Assembly: GCF_002920535.1 (NCBI RefSeq)
Contig: NZ_PQSS01000070.1
Span: 1-37,950 of the forward strand
DNA from: Streptomyces sp. Ru71
GTDB lineage: Bacteria; Actinomycetota; Actinomycetes; Streptomycetales; Streptomycetaceae
Length of the DNA stretch: 37,950 bases
Direction of reading: 5' to 3'
Position numbers and translations under genes: made by a program. This document shows, one piece after another, positions 1-9,209 of this stretch (positions are counted from its first letter, which is position 1; every line of letters starts with the position of its first letter). Below the pieces are notes generated by a model. It saw only the letters and a program-made list of their open reading frames with translations, was not told the origin of the DNA and searched no databases.

Positions 1-1557
1 ACCGGCATCGCCGACGTGCGGCCCTGCACCCTGGGCGGGCTGGACACCAAGTCCGCCCTGGAGCTGCTGTCCCGCCGGATCGACTCCGTGCGCGTGACCG
101 TCGACCCACGGGCCGCCGAGGGCCTGGTCGAGGTGTGCCAGGGCCAGCCCGCCGCGCTGACGCTGGCCGCCGGCTGGCTCACGGCCCGCCCGAAGGCGGC
201 CGTCGCCGACCTCGCCAAGCAGCTGCGCACCGACGGCGACGACACCCCTCCGCTGGTCCGCGTCTTCAAGCTCGTCTACGCCGCGCTGCCCGCCCCGGCC
301 GCCCGGATACTGCGTCTGCTCTCCCTCGCCCCCGCCGGCCCCGTCGACCCGCACACCGCGTCCGCGCTGGCCGGCTCCTCGGTGAGCGGCGCCCGCACCG
401 CGCTGGACGACTTCGTCCGCTTCGGCCTGCTGCGCGCCATCGACTCCCCGCTGCCCCAGTACGAGATCCCGGGCTGTCTGCACCCCCTGCTCAAGGCGCT
501 CACCCAGACCCAGGACCGCCCCGCCGAGCTGCAGCTGGCCCGCGCCCGCATGCTGGAGCGGACCGTGCGGCTGCTGCAGTCCTGCCGCGCGATCACCGAG
601 ACCGACAGCCCGCAGGCCCGCGAGAAGCTGCTCGGCATGCCGCGCGCCCTGCGCTTCCCCAGCCCCCGGGCCGCCGAGGAATGGCTGCGCCTCCGCCGCC
701 CCGCGCTGCTGGGCGCGGCCCGCCTCGCGGTCGCCGACGGGGAGCTGGACACCCTGGCCCGGCGGCTGCTGTCCCAGCTGGTGCGGGCGATGGTCGCGCA
801 CTTCGGCACCCAGGCCGCCGCGCCCGACCTGTACAGCGTCCACCGGCTCGTGCTGGACGTGGCCGAGCGGCGCAGCCTGCCCCGGGAGCAGGCCGCGGCT
901 CTGCTGAACCTGGCCGACCTGGACGCCCAGACCGGCCGGACGAACGAGGCTCTGCTGCGATATCGCGCAGCTTTGGATGCCGGGCGCAGAGCAAATGACC
1001 CGTATGCGACCGGCCGCGCAATGGAATCCGTAGGTGGGGCGCATCTGGAGCTGGGGGACTACGAGCGGGCCGCCGACTGGTTCGGGCGGGCGCTGACCCA
1101 GCGCCTGGCCCGGGACGAGCGCGCGGACGCCGCCCGGCTGTACGGCCGTATCGCCACCGCGCACACCTACGCGGGCCGCTACGGCGAGGCGCTGCGGAAC
1201 TGGCGGGCGGCCGCCGCGGGATACCGGCGGTGCGGCGATGTGGCCGCGTACGCACGGGCGTTGAGCGAGCTGGCCCGGGTGCAGGAGTACGCCGGACGGC
1301 CGGCGGAGTCGCTGCGCACCTGCCAGGAGGCGGTGGAGTGGGCACGCCGCGCGGAGGACGTCCGGCTGCAGGCCGCGCTGCACCTGCGGATCGCGGACAC
1401 CTTCGAGCATCTCGGCGACGCGGTGACCGCCGGCGTCCACCGGGGAACGGCCGAGCGGATGCTCGCGGAGGAGGGCGAGGAGATCGCTGAGGGGGTCGAC
1501 CAGCGGGAACAGGCCATGGATGCCTGCGAAATCCGTAGTGCATCCACTGAAGATTGA
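1..1557 (+). CDS. NB-ARC/TPR signalling protein, C-terminal part
   Basis: The reading frame is open to the left edge, so this is the last 518 residues of a larger protein. Its first ~70 residues look like the end of an NB-ARC (STAND) ATPase: a run of the type GGLDTKSALELL followed by a degenerate GLPLAL motif (here GQPAALTLAAG). A winged-helix-like region follows, and from about residue 290 several tetratricopeptide repeats with the alternating Ala/Gly/Tyr pattern (ALLNLADLD, AMESVGGAHLELGDYERA, YGRIATAHTYAGRYGEAL). Family knowledge: Streptomyces NB-ARC-TPR proteins include AfsR-like regulators and STAND defence proteins. The N-terminal effector that would decide is outside the window. Bases about 948-1045 have softer codon use than the rest (gatatcgcag, tttggat). 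The stop TGA lies 38 bases before the -10 box of ald. Confidence 0.75.
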   Translation, partial: TGIADVRPCTLGGLDTKSALELLSRRIDSVRVTVDPRAAEGLVEVCQGQPAALTLAAGWLTARPKAAVADLAKQLRTDGDDTPPLVRVFKLVYAALPAPAARILRLLSLAPAGPVDPHTASALAGSSVSGARTALDDFVRFGLLRAIDSPLPQYEIPGCLHPLLKALTQTQDRPAELQLARARMLERTVRLLQSCRAITETDSPQAREKLLGMPRALRFPSPRAAEEWLRLRRPALLGAARLAVADGELDTLARRLLSQLVRAMVAHFGTQAAAPDLYSVHRLVLDVAERRSLPREQAAALLNLADLDAQTGRTNEALLRYRAALDAGRRANDPYATGRAMESVGGAHLELGDYERAADWFGRALTQRLARDERADAARLYGRIATAHTYAGRYGEALRNWRAAAAGYRRCGDVAAYARALSELARVQEYAGRPAESLRTCQEAVEWARRAEDVRLQAALHLRIADTFEHLGDAVTAGVHRGTAERMLAEEGEEIAEGVDQREQAMDACEIRSASTED

Positions 1558-1560
1558 TGC

Positions 1561-1598
1561 AATGAAAGGCTAGACAGCAGGAACGCCTTCATTAGACT
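1561..1598 (+). promoter_or_regulatory. ald promoter with overlapping inverted repeat
   Basis: TAGACA (1571-1576), a 16-base spacer and TAGACT (1593-1598) form a good housekeeping-type promoter. An imperfect dyad, AATGAAAGGC (1561-1570) and GCCTTCATT (1585-1593), straddles the -35 box and reaches the -10. A protein bound there would block or tune transcription. Family knowledge: ald is often under Lrp/AsnC-type control (AldR in mycobacteria). Assigning such a regulator here is inference. Confidence 0.5.
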
Positions 1599-1702
1599 GG
1601 CTCTGCCGCTCGTTCTCCTGCGGTGCATCCCGGTGTGCCCCCGCATGCCTGGGTATGTCTAGTAATGCCCCTGTTTCCCCTGAGCCAAGGACCGTGATCG
1701 AC

Positions 1703-2818
<1,116 letters not shown>

Positions 2819-2862
2819 CCCAAAAGGCGATTCGTCAACACGGCTCGTCAACACCGCGCGTA

Positions 2863-2893
2863 CGGCCGGACCTTGCCCGACAAGGTCCGGCCG
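2863..2893 (+). terminator. ald terminator hairpin
   Basis: A perfect 13-base-pair stem (2863-2875 with 2881-2893, loop 2876-2880) starts 45 bases after the ald stop. There is no T-run, as is usual in actinomycetes. It separates ald from the parA operon. Confidence 0.7.
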
Positions 2894-3052
2894 GATGTGT
2901 GTATGGTCACTTTGCGACGCTCGGTCAACTCGCCTCGAACGCAACGCTTCGACCGATTCGCACACCGGTGAAACCTGCTGTGCGACGGCCGTACGCCCTT
3001 GACAGCGGGATGTTTCATTGCCGACACATCGGGCCGGGTCCGGCGGATTGTG

Positions 3053-3082
3053 TTGCTGCGGACGCCCGACACGCCATAGAGT
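3053..3082 (+). promoter_or_regulatory. Probable promoter of the parA-scpAB operon
   Basis: TTGCTG (3053-3058), an 18-base spacer and TAGAGT (3077-3082) would start transcription about 65 bases before the GTG of the ParA-like gene. The rest of the 337-base gap (2819-3155) holds the ald terminator and no convincing gene. Confidence 0.45.
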
Positions 3083-3155
3083 CGCCAACCGTCGGCATGG
3101 TGCCACGCTGACCTTGTCTAGAAGTTTCCTGGTCACCAAGGAGGTAAGACGACTT

Positions 3156-4334
3156 GTGAATGAGTCGACATTTTCTCCCGGGGGTGGTCAACCAGGAACG
3201 CCTGCGCGGGGCCAGGGCCCCACGGGGCGCGAGGCTGTCGGCTCCGTCGCTGTCCGAACCTTCGCAGCCCACCAGAGCCAGAACAGCCCCCACACGGCTC
3301 TGTCAGCACACCAGAGCATGGACGGTCATCACGTGAACGCCATGGCCGGCGACGGAAGTGGCACGCCCCGCAACCACTTCGCCGACTACGACGAACTGCC
3401 CGAAGGGCACTTCTACGACCCCGACGCCGAGTACGAGCCCGACCCCGAGTACGCGGCCACCCTCGCGCCCGACGCCGCGCGTCAGCGCCGCGAGCGCGTC
3501 GGCCCCACCGGGCGTCCGCTGCCGTACTTCCCGATCCCGGGGCCGCTGACCGACCACGGCCCCGCGAAGATCATCGCGATGTGCAACCAGAAGGGCGGCG
3601 TCGGCAAGACCACGTCGACCATCAACCTGGGTGCCGCCCTCGCCGAGTACGGCCGTCGTGTGCTGCTCGTGGACTTCGACCCGCAGGGCGCGCTGTCGGT
3701 GGGTCTCGGCGTCAACCCCATGGAACTCGACCTGACGGTCTACAACCTGCTCATGGAGCGGGGCATGTCCGCCGACGAGGTCCTGCTGAAGACGGCGGTC
3801 CCCAACATGGACCTGCTGCCCAGCAACATCGACCTGTCGGCCGCCGAGGTCCAGTTGGTGAGCGAGGTCGCCCGCGAGTCGACGCTCCAGCGCGCGCTCA
3901 AGCCGCTGCTGCCGGACTACGACTTCATCGTCATCGACTGCCAGCCCTCGCTGGGTCTGCTCACCGTCAACGCGCTCACCGCGGCGCACAAGGTGATCGT
4001 GCCGCTGGAGTGCGAGTTCTTCGCGCTGCGCGGTGTCGCGCTGCTGACCGAGACCATCGAAAAGGTCCAGGAGCGGCTCAACCCCGACCTGGAGCTCGAC
4101 GGCATCCTGGCCACCATGTACGACTCGCGCACGGTGCACAGCCGCGAGGTGCTGGCCCGGGTGGTCGAGGCGTTCGACGACCACGTCTACCACACGGTCA
4201 TCGGGCGCACGGTGCGCTTCCCGGAGACCACGGTCGCCGGTGAGCCGATCACCACCTACGCCTCCAACTCCGTCGGCGCCGCCGCCTACCGCCAGCTCGC
4301 CAGGGAGGTGCTCGCCCGGTGTCACGCCGAGTGA
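3156..4334 (+). CDS. ParA/Soj-like ATPase
   Basis: A deviant-Walker ATPase of the ParA/MinD class. Members dimerise on ATP, bind DNA non-specifically and position chromosomes or complexes. The deviant Walker A motif KGGVGKTT starts near residue 146, followed by VDFDPQG and a second acidic motif DFIVIDCQPSLG. GTG 3156 follows an excellent Shine-Dalgarno, AAGGAGGT at 3138-3145, and gives 392 residues. About 135 residues form a low-complexity, acidic N-terminal extension absent from short Soj proteins. This is not the oriC-linked parA: there is no parB beside it. It opens the operon with ScpA and ScpB, as in M. tuberculosis Rv1708-Rv1710, so a role in condensin-linked chromosome organisation is a reasonable inference. 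The stop overlaps the next gene by 16 bases. Confidence 0.9.
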   Translation: MNESTFSPGGGQPGTPARGQGPTGREAVGSVAVRTFAAHQSQNSPHTALSAHQSMDGHHVNAMAGDGSGTPRNHFADYDELPEGHFYDPDAEYEPDPEYAATLAPDAARQRRERVGPTGRPLPYFPIPGPLTDHGPAKIIAMCNQKGGVGKTTSTINLGAALAEYGRRVLLVDFDPQGALSVGLGVNPMELDLTVYNLLMERGMSADEVLLKTAVPNMDLLPSNIDLSAAEVQLVSEVARESTLQRALKPLLPDYDFIVIDCQPSLGLLTVNALTAAHKVIVPLECEFFALRGVALLTETIEKVQERLNPDLELDGILATMYDSRTVHSREVLARVVEAFDDHVYHTVIGRTVRFPETTVAGEPITTYASNSVGAAAYRQLAREVLARCHAE

Positions 4335-4903
4335 GTCTGCCGGGGGCCGACGAACTCTTCCGTACGACAGGGGGTATGGCGCTGCAGCCGTCCACTCCCC
4401 GGCGCGCAGGCGGTGAGGCCCGGGTGCCCGCTCCCGCGGGGGAGAGCGACGCCGCCGCGGCCGCCGCGTCCGAGGACGCGCCGCAGTCCGTGCCGGCGCA
4501 GGGCGGGGACGGCGAGGGCGTGGAGCACGTCGCGGCCGACGCGGAGGCGGGCGAGGAGTCCCGCAGCCGGGCCTCGACGGCGCCGGAGCGGTCCGCACGC
4601 CGCAGGGCGGCACAGCAGGAAGGTTCTGCCGGCGCCGCGGGCAACACCGCCGCCGAGCCGCGCCGGCGTGGACGGGCCGCACGGCGGCCCAGCGGGCGCG
4701 AGCGGCACGACGAGAAGATCACGGTCTACGTCTCCGCCGAGGAGCTGATGGACCTGGAGCACGCCCGCCTGGTGCTGCGCGGCGAGCACGGCCTGGCCGT
4801 GGACCGCGGACGCATCGTCCGCGAGGCGGTCGCCGTGGTCCTCGCCGACCTGGAGACCCGCGGGGACGCCAGCATCCTCGTACGCCGCCTGCGCGGACGG
4901 TAG
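4319..4903 (+). CDS. Conserved small basic protein, possible ribbon-helix-helix end
   Basis: A 194-residue protein I cannot name. GTG 4319 lies inside the end of the ParA-like gene. Residues 1 to about 130 are low-complexity: Ala/Glu/Pro-rich, then an Arg-rich patch (RRRGRAARRPSGRER). The conserved-looking part is the last 60 residues, with one strand (KITVYVSAEEL) and two helices (LEHARLVL, RGRIVREAVAVVLADLE). That strand-helix-helix order resembles CopG/ribbon-helix-helix DNA-binding domains; this is a pattern guess without a clear signature. Its place between a ParA-like ATPase and ScpA is where a DNA-binding ParA partner would be expected. Confidence 0.75.
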   Translation: MSRRVSLPGADELFRTTGGMALQPSTPRRAGGEARVPAPAGESDAAAAAASEDAPQSVPAQGGDGEGVEHVAADAEAGEESRSRASTAPERSARRRAAQQEGSAGAAGNTAAEPRRRGRAARRPSGRERHDEKITVYVSAEELMDLEHARLVLRGEHGLAVDRGRIVREAVAVVLADLETRGDASILVRRLRGR

Positions 4904-4921
4904 CGATACCCTGCGGGGGCC

Positions 4922-6334
4922 ATGACCTCGAACGACCCCCACCCCGGCCGCCGCCGCCCCCTGGGCCGGGGCCCGGGCACGAACGGTCCCCGGCACCAGC
5001 CGAGCGGGACCGAGGCCCCACAGGAGCGGGCCACCGCGAGCGATGCCGAGACCCCGGAGCCTTGGAACGCCGGCAACGAGCCGCATACTCCCGAGCCTCG
5101 GGACGCCGGCACCGAGCCGCAGACCCCGGAGCCCCGGGACGCCGGGAGCGAACCGGGGGCCACAGAGCCCCGGGACGCCGCGAGCGAGCCGGAGGGGTCC
5201 GGGAATCTGGCCGTCGCGACGGCTCCGGCCTCCTTCGAGCCGGCGGTATCGGACGGAGTGGAGCTTCCGCGAGGGCTCGTGAGCCAGGTCGGGCCCGAGC
5301 CGCGGGGTGATGCCGCCGCCGTGGCGGGTGGTTTCGTCGGTGAGCCGGACGTGCCGGTTGAGCCGGCGGCAACCGGTGGCCGGGCGACGGAGACCGGCGA
5401 GGGCCCGGGTCGTCCGGACGCCGCGAGTGAGCCGGAGGGGGCCGGCGGTGACGCCCCGGAGGTCGGGGGCGGTGGGGCCTCGGCACCCGGGGGTGGGGTC
5501 GAGGCCGGTGAGGAAGGCGCCGGTGACGGTGTCTTCAAGGTGCGGCTCGACAACTTCGAGGGGCCGTTCGATCTGCTGTTGCAGCTGATCTCGCGGCACA
5601 AGCTCGATGTCACCGAGGTCGCCCTGTCCAAGGTGACCGACGAGTTCATGGCGCACATCCGGGCCATGGGCGCCGACTGGGACCTGGACCAGACGACCGA
5701 GTTCCTCGTCGTCGCCGCCACCCTGCTCGACCTCAAGGCGGCCCGGCTGCTGCCCGCCGCCGAGGTCGAGGACGAGGGCGACCTGGCCCTGCTGGAGGCC
5801 CGGGACCTGCTGTTCGCGCGGCTCCTGCAGTACCGGGCGTACAAACGGATCGCCGACATCTTCAGCGAGCGGATCGAGGACGAGTCCCGGCGCTACCCGC
5901 GCACCGTCGGGCTGGAGCCGCACCACGCCGAGCTGCTGCCCGAGGTCGTCATCAGCATCGGCCCCGAGGGGTTCGCCAAGCTGGCCGTGAAGGCCATGCA
6001 GCCCAAGCCCAAGCCGCAGGTGTACATCGACCACATCCACGCGCCCCTGGTCAGCGTGCAGGAGCAGGCGCAGGTCGTCGTCGCGCGGCTGAAGGAGCTC
6101 GGCGAGGCCAGCTTCCGGGCGCTGGTCGCGGACACCGACGACACCCTCACCGTCGTGGCCCGGTTCCTGGCCCTGCTGGAGCTGTACCGGGAGAAGGCCG
6201 TCGCCCTGGAGCAGGAGGCAGCCCTGGGCGAGCTGACCGTGCGCTGGACGGGCGGGGACAGTGACGCCGAGCCCGTGGTGACCGACGAGTTCGACCGGCC
6301 GGCCGAGACGCCGCAGGAGGAGAAGAGAGCGTGA
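4922..6334 (+). CDS. scpA: Segregation and condensation protein A (kleisin)
   Basis: Kleisin subunit of the SMC-ScpA-ScpB condensin, bridging the SMC heads during chromosome compaction and segregation. The conserved kleisin begins near residue 203 (VFKVRLDNFEGPFDLLLQLI), continues with LDVTEVALSKVTDEF and LDLKAARLLP, and ends with a winged-helix region (FLALLELYREKAV). The core is about 265 residues, normal for ScpA. In front of it lie about 200 residues of Glu/Pro/Gly-rich, presumably disordered sequence, including four 12-residue repeats. ATG 4922 follows a GGGGG stretch and an 18-base gap from the upstream gene. The stop overlaps scpB by 4 bases (GTGA), so translation is probably coupled. 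Confidence 0.93.
   Translation: MTSNDPHPGRRRPLGRGPGTNGPRHQPSGTEAPQERATASDAETPEPWNAGNEPHTPEPRDAGTEPQTPEPRDAGSEPGATEPRDAASEPEGSGNLAVATAPASFEPAVSDGVELPRGLVSQVGPEPRGDAAAVAGGFVGEPDVPVEPAATGGRATETGEGPGRPDAASEPEGAGGDAPEVGGGGASAPGGGVEAGEEGAGDGVFKVRLDNFEGPFDLLLQLISRHKLDVTEVALSKVTDEFMAHIRAMGADWDLDQTTEFLVVAATLLDLKAARLLPAAEVEDEGDLALLEARDLLFARLLQYRAYKRIADIFSERIEDESRRYPRTVGLEPHHAELLPEVVISIGPEGFAKLAVKAMQPKPKPQVYIDHIHAPLVSVQEQAQVVVARLKELGEASFRALVADTDDTLTVVARFLALLELYREKAVALEQEAALGELTVRWTGGDSDAEPVVTDEFDRPAETPQEEKRA
5051..5194 (+). repeat. Four 36-base repeats in the scpA N-terminal tail
   Basis: Four tandem units encode the 12-residue pattern TPEPRDAGTEPQ with small variations, at residues 44-55, 56-67, 68-79 and 80-91. 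A stray partial copy (DAASEPEG) recurs before the kleisin domain, near base 5420. The units keep frame, so copy number can change without breaking ScpA. Confidence 0.8.
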
Positions 6335-7017
6335 ACGAGGAGACCAGCGAGGCCCCGGCCGGGCCGAGCACCGTCGCCGGGCTCGACCTCAAGCCCGCCC
6401 TGGAGGCCGTCCTCATGGTCGTCGACGAACCGGCGACCGAGGAGCACCTGGCGAAGATCCTGGAGCGGCCGAAGCGGCAGATCGCGGACGCGCTGCGCGA
6501 GCTCGCCGACGAGTACACCGTGCAGGGACGCGGCTTCGAACTGCGCTACGTCGCGGGCGGCTGGCGCTTCTACACCCGTCCCGCCTACGCGGCCGCCGTC
6601 GAGCGGCTCGTGCTGGACGGGCAGACCGCCCGCCTCACCCAGGCCGCCCTGGAGACCCTCGCCGTGGTCGCCTACCGCCAGCCGGTCAGTCGCAGCCGCG
6701 TCTCCGCCGTCCGCGGAGTCAACTGCGACGGCGTCATGCGCACCCTCCTGCAGCGCGGTCTGGTCGAGGAGGCGGGCACGGAACCCGAAACAGGTGCGAT
6801 CCTGTACAGGACGACGAACTACTTCCTGGAGCGGATGGGCCTGCGTGGTCTGGACGAGCTCCCGGAACTCGCGCCCTTCCTCCCGGAGGCGGAGGCGATC
6901 GAGGCGGAGACCCAGGAAGGGGTGCCGTCGTTCGACCCGGACGCTCCCGATGACGAGCCGGGCGCCGTCCGGGGCACCCCGGACACCGACGACGAAGACG
7001 ACCAGACGGAATTTTGA
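6331..7017 (+). CDS. scpB: Segregation and condensation protein B
   Basis: Partner of ScpA in the SMC complex; it binds as a dimer through tandem winged-helix domains. Visible motifs are LKPALEAVLMVVDEPATEEHLAKIL at the start of the first domain, GFELRYVAGGWRFYTRP, and the family signature LTQAALETLAVVAYRQPVSR near residues 104-123, followed by VRGVNCDGVMRTLLQRGLVE and TTNYFLERMGL. GTG 6331 overlaps the scpA stop by 4 bases. The protein has 228 residues. Its last ~45 residues are strongly acidic (DDEPGAV, DTDDEDDQ), a common actinobacterial tail. The next start codon shares one base with its stop. Confidence 0.94.
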   Translation: MNEETSEAPAGPSTVAGLDLKPALEAVLMVVDEPATEEHLAKILERPKRQIADALRELADEYTVQGRGFELRYVAGGWRFYTRPAYAAAVERLVLDGQTARLTQAALETLAVVAYRQPVSRSRVSAVRGVNCDGVMRTLLQRGLVEEAGTEPETGAILYRTTNYFLERMGLRGLDELPELAPFLPEAEAIEAETQEGVPSFDPDAPDDEPGAVRGTPDTDDEDDQTEF

Positions 7018-8072
7018 TGCGAAGCAGCGGCAAGAGCGGCGGGCGCGGTAACTACCGCGGGGCCGGCAACAACAGGGACCAGAAGCAGGGGCAGGGCCGC
7101 CCCCGCAAGCCCCGCCCCGAGGAGCGCCGCTACGACGTGGGCCCCGGGGCCTCGCCAGACGGCCCCAAGTCCGGCCGCGGCGGCGCGGCCCGCGGCGGCG
7201 CCAAGGGCGGCCCGAAGAAGCCCCAGCAGGGCGGCCGTACGGCCCCCGCGCGCTCGCGGGAGTACGAGACGCGGGTCGAGGAGCGCAACCGGGAGCGGTA
7301 CGAGGGCAAGAAGGACATCAAGCTGCCCAAGACCTTCCCCGGCGCCGAGCAGGAGGGCGAGCGGCTCCAGAAGGTGCTCGCGCGCGCCGGCTACGGATCC
7401 CGGCGTGCCTGCGAGGAGCTGATCGAGCAGGCCCGGGTCGAGGTCAACGGCGAGATCGTGCTGGAGCAGGGCCGCCGGGTGGACCCGGAGAAGGACGAGA
7501 TCAAGGTCGACGGCCTGACGGTCGCGACGCAGTCGTACCAGTTCTTCTCGCTGAACAAGCCCGCCGGTGTCGTCTCCACCATGGAGGACCCCGAGGGGCG
7601 CCAGTGCCTCGGCGACTACGTCACCAACCGTGAGACCCGCCTCTTCCACGTCGGCCGGCTCGACACCGAGACCGAGGGCGTCATCCTGCTCACCAACCAC
7701 GGCGAGCTGGCGCACCGGCTGACCCACCCCAAGTACGGCGTGAAGAAGACCTACCTCGCCGCGATCGTCGGCCCCATCCCCCGCGACCTGGGCAAGCGGC
7801 TCAAGGACGGCATCCAGCTGGAGGACGGCTACGCGCGCGCGGACCACTTCCGCGTCGTCGAGCAGACCGGCAAGAACTACCTCGTCGAGGTCACCCTGCA
7901 CGAGGGCCGCAAGCACATCGTGCGCCGCATGCTCGCCGAGGCCGGCTTCCCGGTGGAGAAGCTGGTCCGCACCTCCTTCGGCCCCATCACCCTGGGCGAC
8001 CAGAAGTCGGGCTGGCTGCGCCGCCTGTCCAACACCGAGGTCGGCATGCTGATGAAGGAAGTCGACCTCTAA
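7017..8072 (+). CDS. rluB: 23S rRNA pseudouridine synthase, RluB/RsuA family
   Basis: Converts a uridine in the peptidyl-transferase region of 23S rRNA to pseudouridine (position 2605 by homology to RluB). ATG 7017 shares one base with the scpB stop. Residues 1 to about 105 are a basic Gly/Arg/Lys-rich tail typical of Streptomyces homologues. The S4 RNA-binding domain follows (RLQKVLARAGYGSRRACEEL near 115), then the synthase domain with NKPAGVVSTMEDP and the catalytic motif GRLDTETEGVILLTN, the Asp near residue 217. Length is 351 residues. It is the last gene of the parA operon; no separate terminator is seen apart from the long palindrome that follows. Confidence 0.92.
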   Translation: MRSSGKSGGRGNYRGAGNNRDQKQGQGRPRKPRPEERRYDVGPGASPDGPKSGRGGAARGGAKGGPKKPQQGGRTAPARSREYETRVEERNRERYEGKKDIKLPKTFPGAEQEGERLQKVLARAGYGSRRACEELIEQARVEVNGEIVLEQGRRVDPEKDEIKVDGLTVATQSYQFFSLNKPAGVVSTMEDPEGRQCLGDYVTNRETRLFHVGRLDTETEGVILLTNHGELAHRLTHPKYGVKKTYLAAIVGPIPRDLGKRLKDGIQLEDGYARADHFRVVEQTGKNYLVEVTLHEGRKHIVRRMLAEAGFPVEKLVRTSFGPITLGDQKSGWLRRLSNTEVGMLMKEVDL

Positions 8073-8086
8073 AACGGCTTGCCGTG

Positions 8087-8136
8087 ATCACCATCCCCCC
8101 TTTATGGTCAGTGTGACGATAAAGGGGGATGGTGAT
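8087..8136. promoter_or_regulatory. 50-base palindrome over the ribosome-binding site
   Basis: Left arm 8087-8105 and right arm 8119-8136 are complementary over 18 pairs with a single bulged C. The intervening bases add four more pairs (8107-8110 with 8114-8117) around a GTG loop. The inner core, TTTATGGTCA-GTG-TGACGATAAA (8101-8123), is a 10+3+10 dyad with one mismatch, the shape of a dimeric repressor operator. The right arm contains the AAAGGGGG Shine-Dalgarno of the ADP-ribosylglycohydrolase gene. In RNA the hairpin would hide that site, and it could also end transcription from rluB. Confidence 0.75.
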
Positions 8137-8140
8137 TCTC

Positions 8141-9148
8141 ATGACCAAGCGAGCCGCCACCGGAGCACTCCTCGGCCTCGCCCTCGGGGACGCCCTCGGC
8201 TACCCGACCGAGTTCAAGACCGTGCCGTTGATCCTCTCGATGTTCGGACCCTGGCGGGAGCTGGAGCTGCCGCAGCGCGCCCTCGTCACCGACGACACCC
8301 AGATGACCCTGGCCCTCGGACGCGGGCTCAGGACCGCCATGGACCGCGGGTACCTCGCGCCCAAGCGGCTGGAGCGGCCCGTGCGTGAGGAGTTCGTCGA
8401 CTGGTACCACTCGCCGGACAACAACCGCGCCCCCGGCAACACCTGCCTGCGGGCCTGCAGCCTCCTCAAGGAGGAGGGCCGCGCCTGGCAGGACGCCAGC
8501 CAGATCCACTCCAAGGGCTGCGGCGCCAACATGCGCGTCGCCCCCGTGGGACTCGCGCCCGCCCTCACCGACGCCCAGCGCTCGGGAGCCGCCCAGCTCC
8601 AGGCCGCCCTCACCCACGGCCACCCCACGGCGCTCGCCGCCTCCGACCTGACCGCGCACGCCGTACGGCTGCTCGCCGAGGGCGCCGACCCGACCGCGCT
8701 GGTCGGGCTGCTGCGGTCGTACGCCCTGGACCACCGCACCCACTACGACCACACCTGGCTCGGGGACCTGTGGACCCGCAGCCAGGACCCCACGCCCGAG
8801 CACTTCATCGCGCGCGGCTGGGACGAGTGCCTGGAGATCCTCACCCGGCTCCAGGACGCCGTGCGGACCGTGTCGCCCGAGACCGACCCGTGCCTGGCCA
8901 CGGGGGAGGGCTGGATCGCCGAGGAGGCCCTGGCCACCGGGCTGCTGTGCTTCCTGCTCTTCCCCGACGAGCCGCTGACCGCCCTGCGCCGTGCCGCCTG
9001 CACCGCCGGAGACTCCGACTCCATCGCCTGCCTGACCGGCGCGTTCGCCGGGGCCCACCTCGGCGCCGACGCCTGGCCGGCCGCGTGGGCGGAGCGCATC
9101 GAGTACCGCGGCGAGCTGCTGGCCCTCGGTTCGCTCTGGGACGTCTGA
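8141..9148 (+). CDS. ADP-ribosylglycohydrolase family protein
   Basis: Member of the DraG/ARH family, which removes ADP-ribose from modified proteins or small molecules using a dinuclear metal centre. The N-terminal motif TGALLGLALGDALGYPTEF, the metal motif TDDTQMTLALG (residues 50-60) and the C-terminal metal motif AGDSDSIACLTGAFAGA (near 289) are all present. The protein is therefore probably active. ATG 8141 gives 335 residues with AAAGGGGG 12 bases upstream; ATG 8129 is in frame but sits against the same site. No ADP-ribosyltransferase gene is adjacent, so the substrate cannot be read from context. Confidence 0.9.
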   Translation: MTKRAATGALLGLALGDALGYPTEFKTVPLILSMFGPWRELELPQRALVTDDTQMTLALGRGLRTAMDRGYLAPKRLERPVREEFVDWYHSPDNNRAPGNTCLRACSLLKEEGRAWQDASQIHSKGCGANMRVAPVGLAPALTDAQRSGAAQLQAALTHGHPTALAASDLTAHAVRLLAEGADPTALVGLLRSYALDHRTHYDHTWLGDLWTRSQDPTPEHFIARGWDECLEILTRLQDAVRTVSPETDPCLATGEGWIAEEALATGLLCFLLFPDEPLTALRRAACTAGDSDSIACLTGAFAGAHLGADAWPAAWAERIEYRGELLALGSLWDV

Positions 9149-9209
9149 GCGGGCGGCCCGGCTCGGGGGTACCCGGCTGCCCGGGAGCCGTGCGACGAAA
9201 GGCGTGACC

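Noticed and set aside
1..1557. NB-ARC/TPR protein as an antiphage STAND system
   Set aside because: The N-terminal effector and ATPase core are outside the window and no defence genes are adjacent; a regulatory AfsR-like role is equally likely.
2999..3004. Perfect TTGACA upstream of the ParA-like gene
   Set aside because: No -10 hexamer lies at a 16-19 base spacing, so the TTGCTG/TAGAGT pair further down is preferred.
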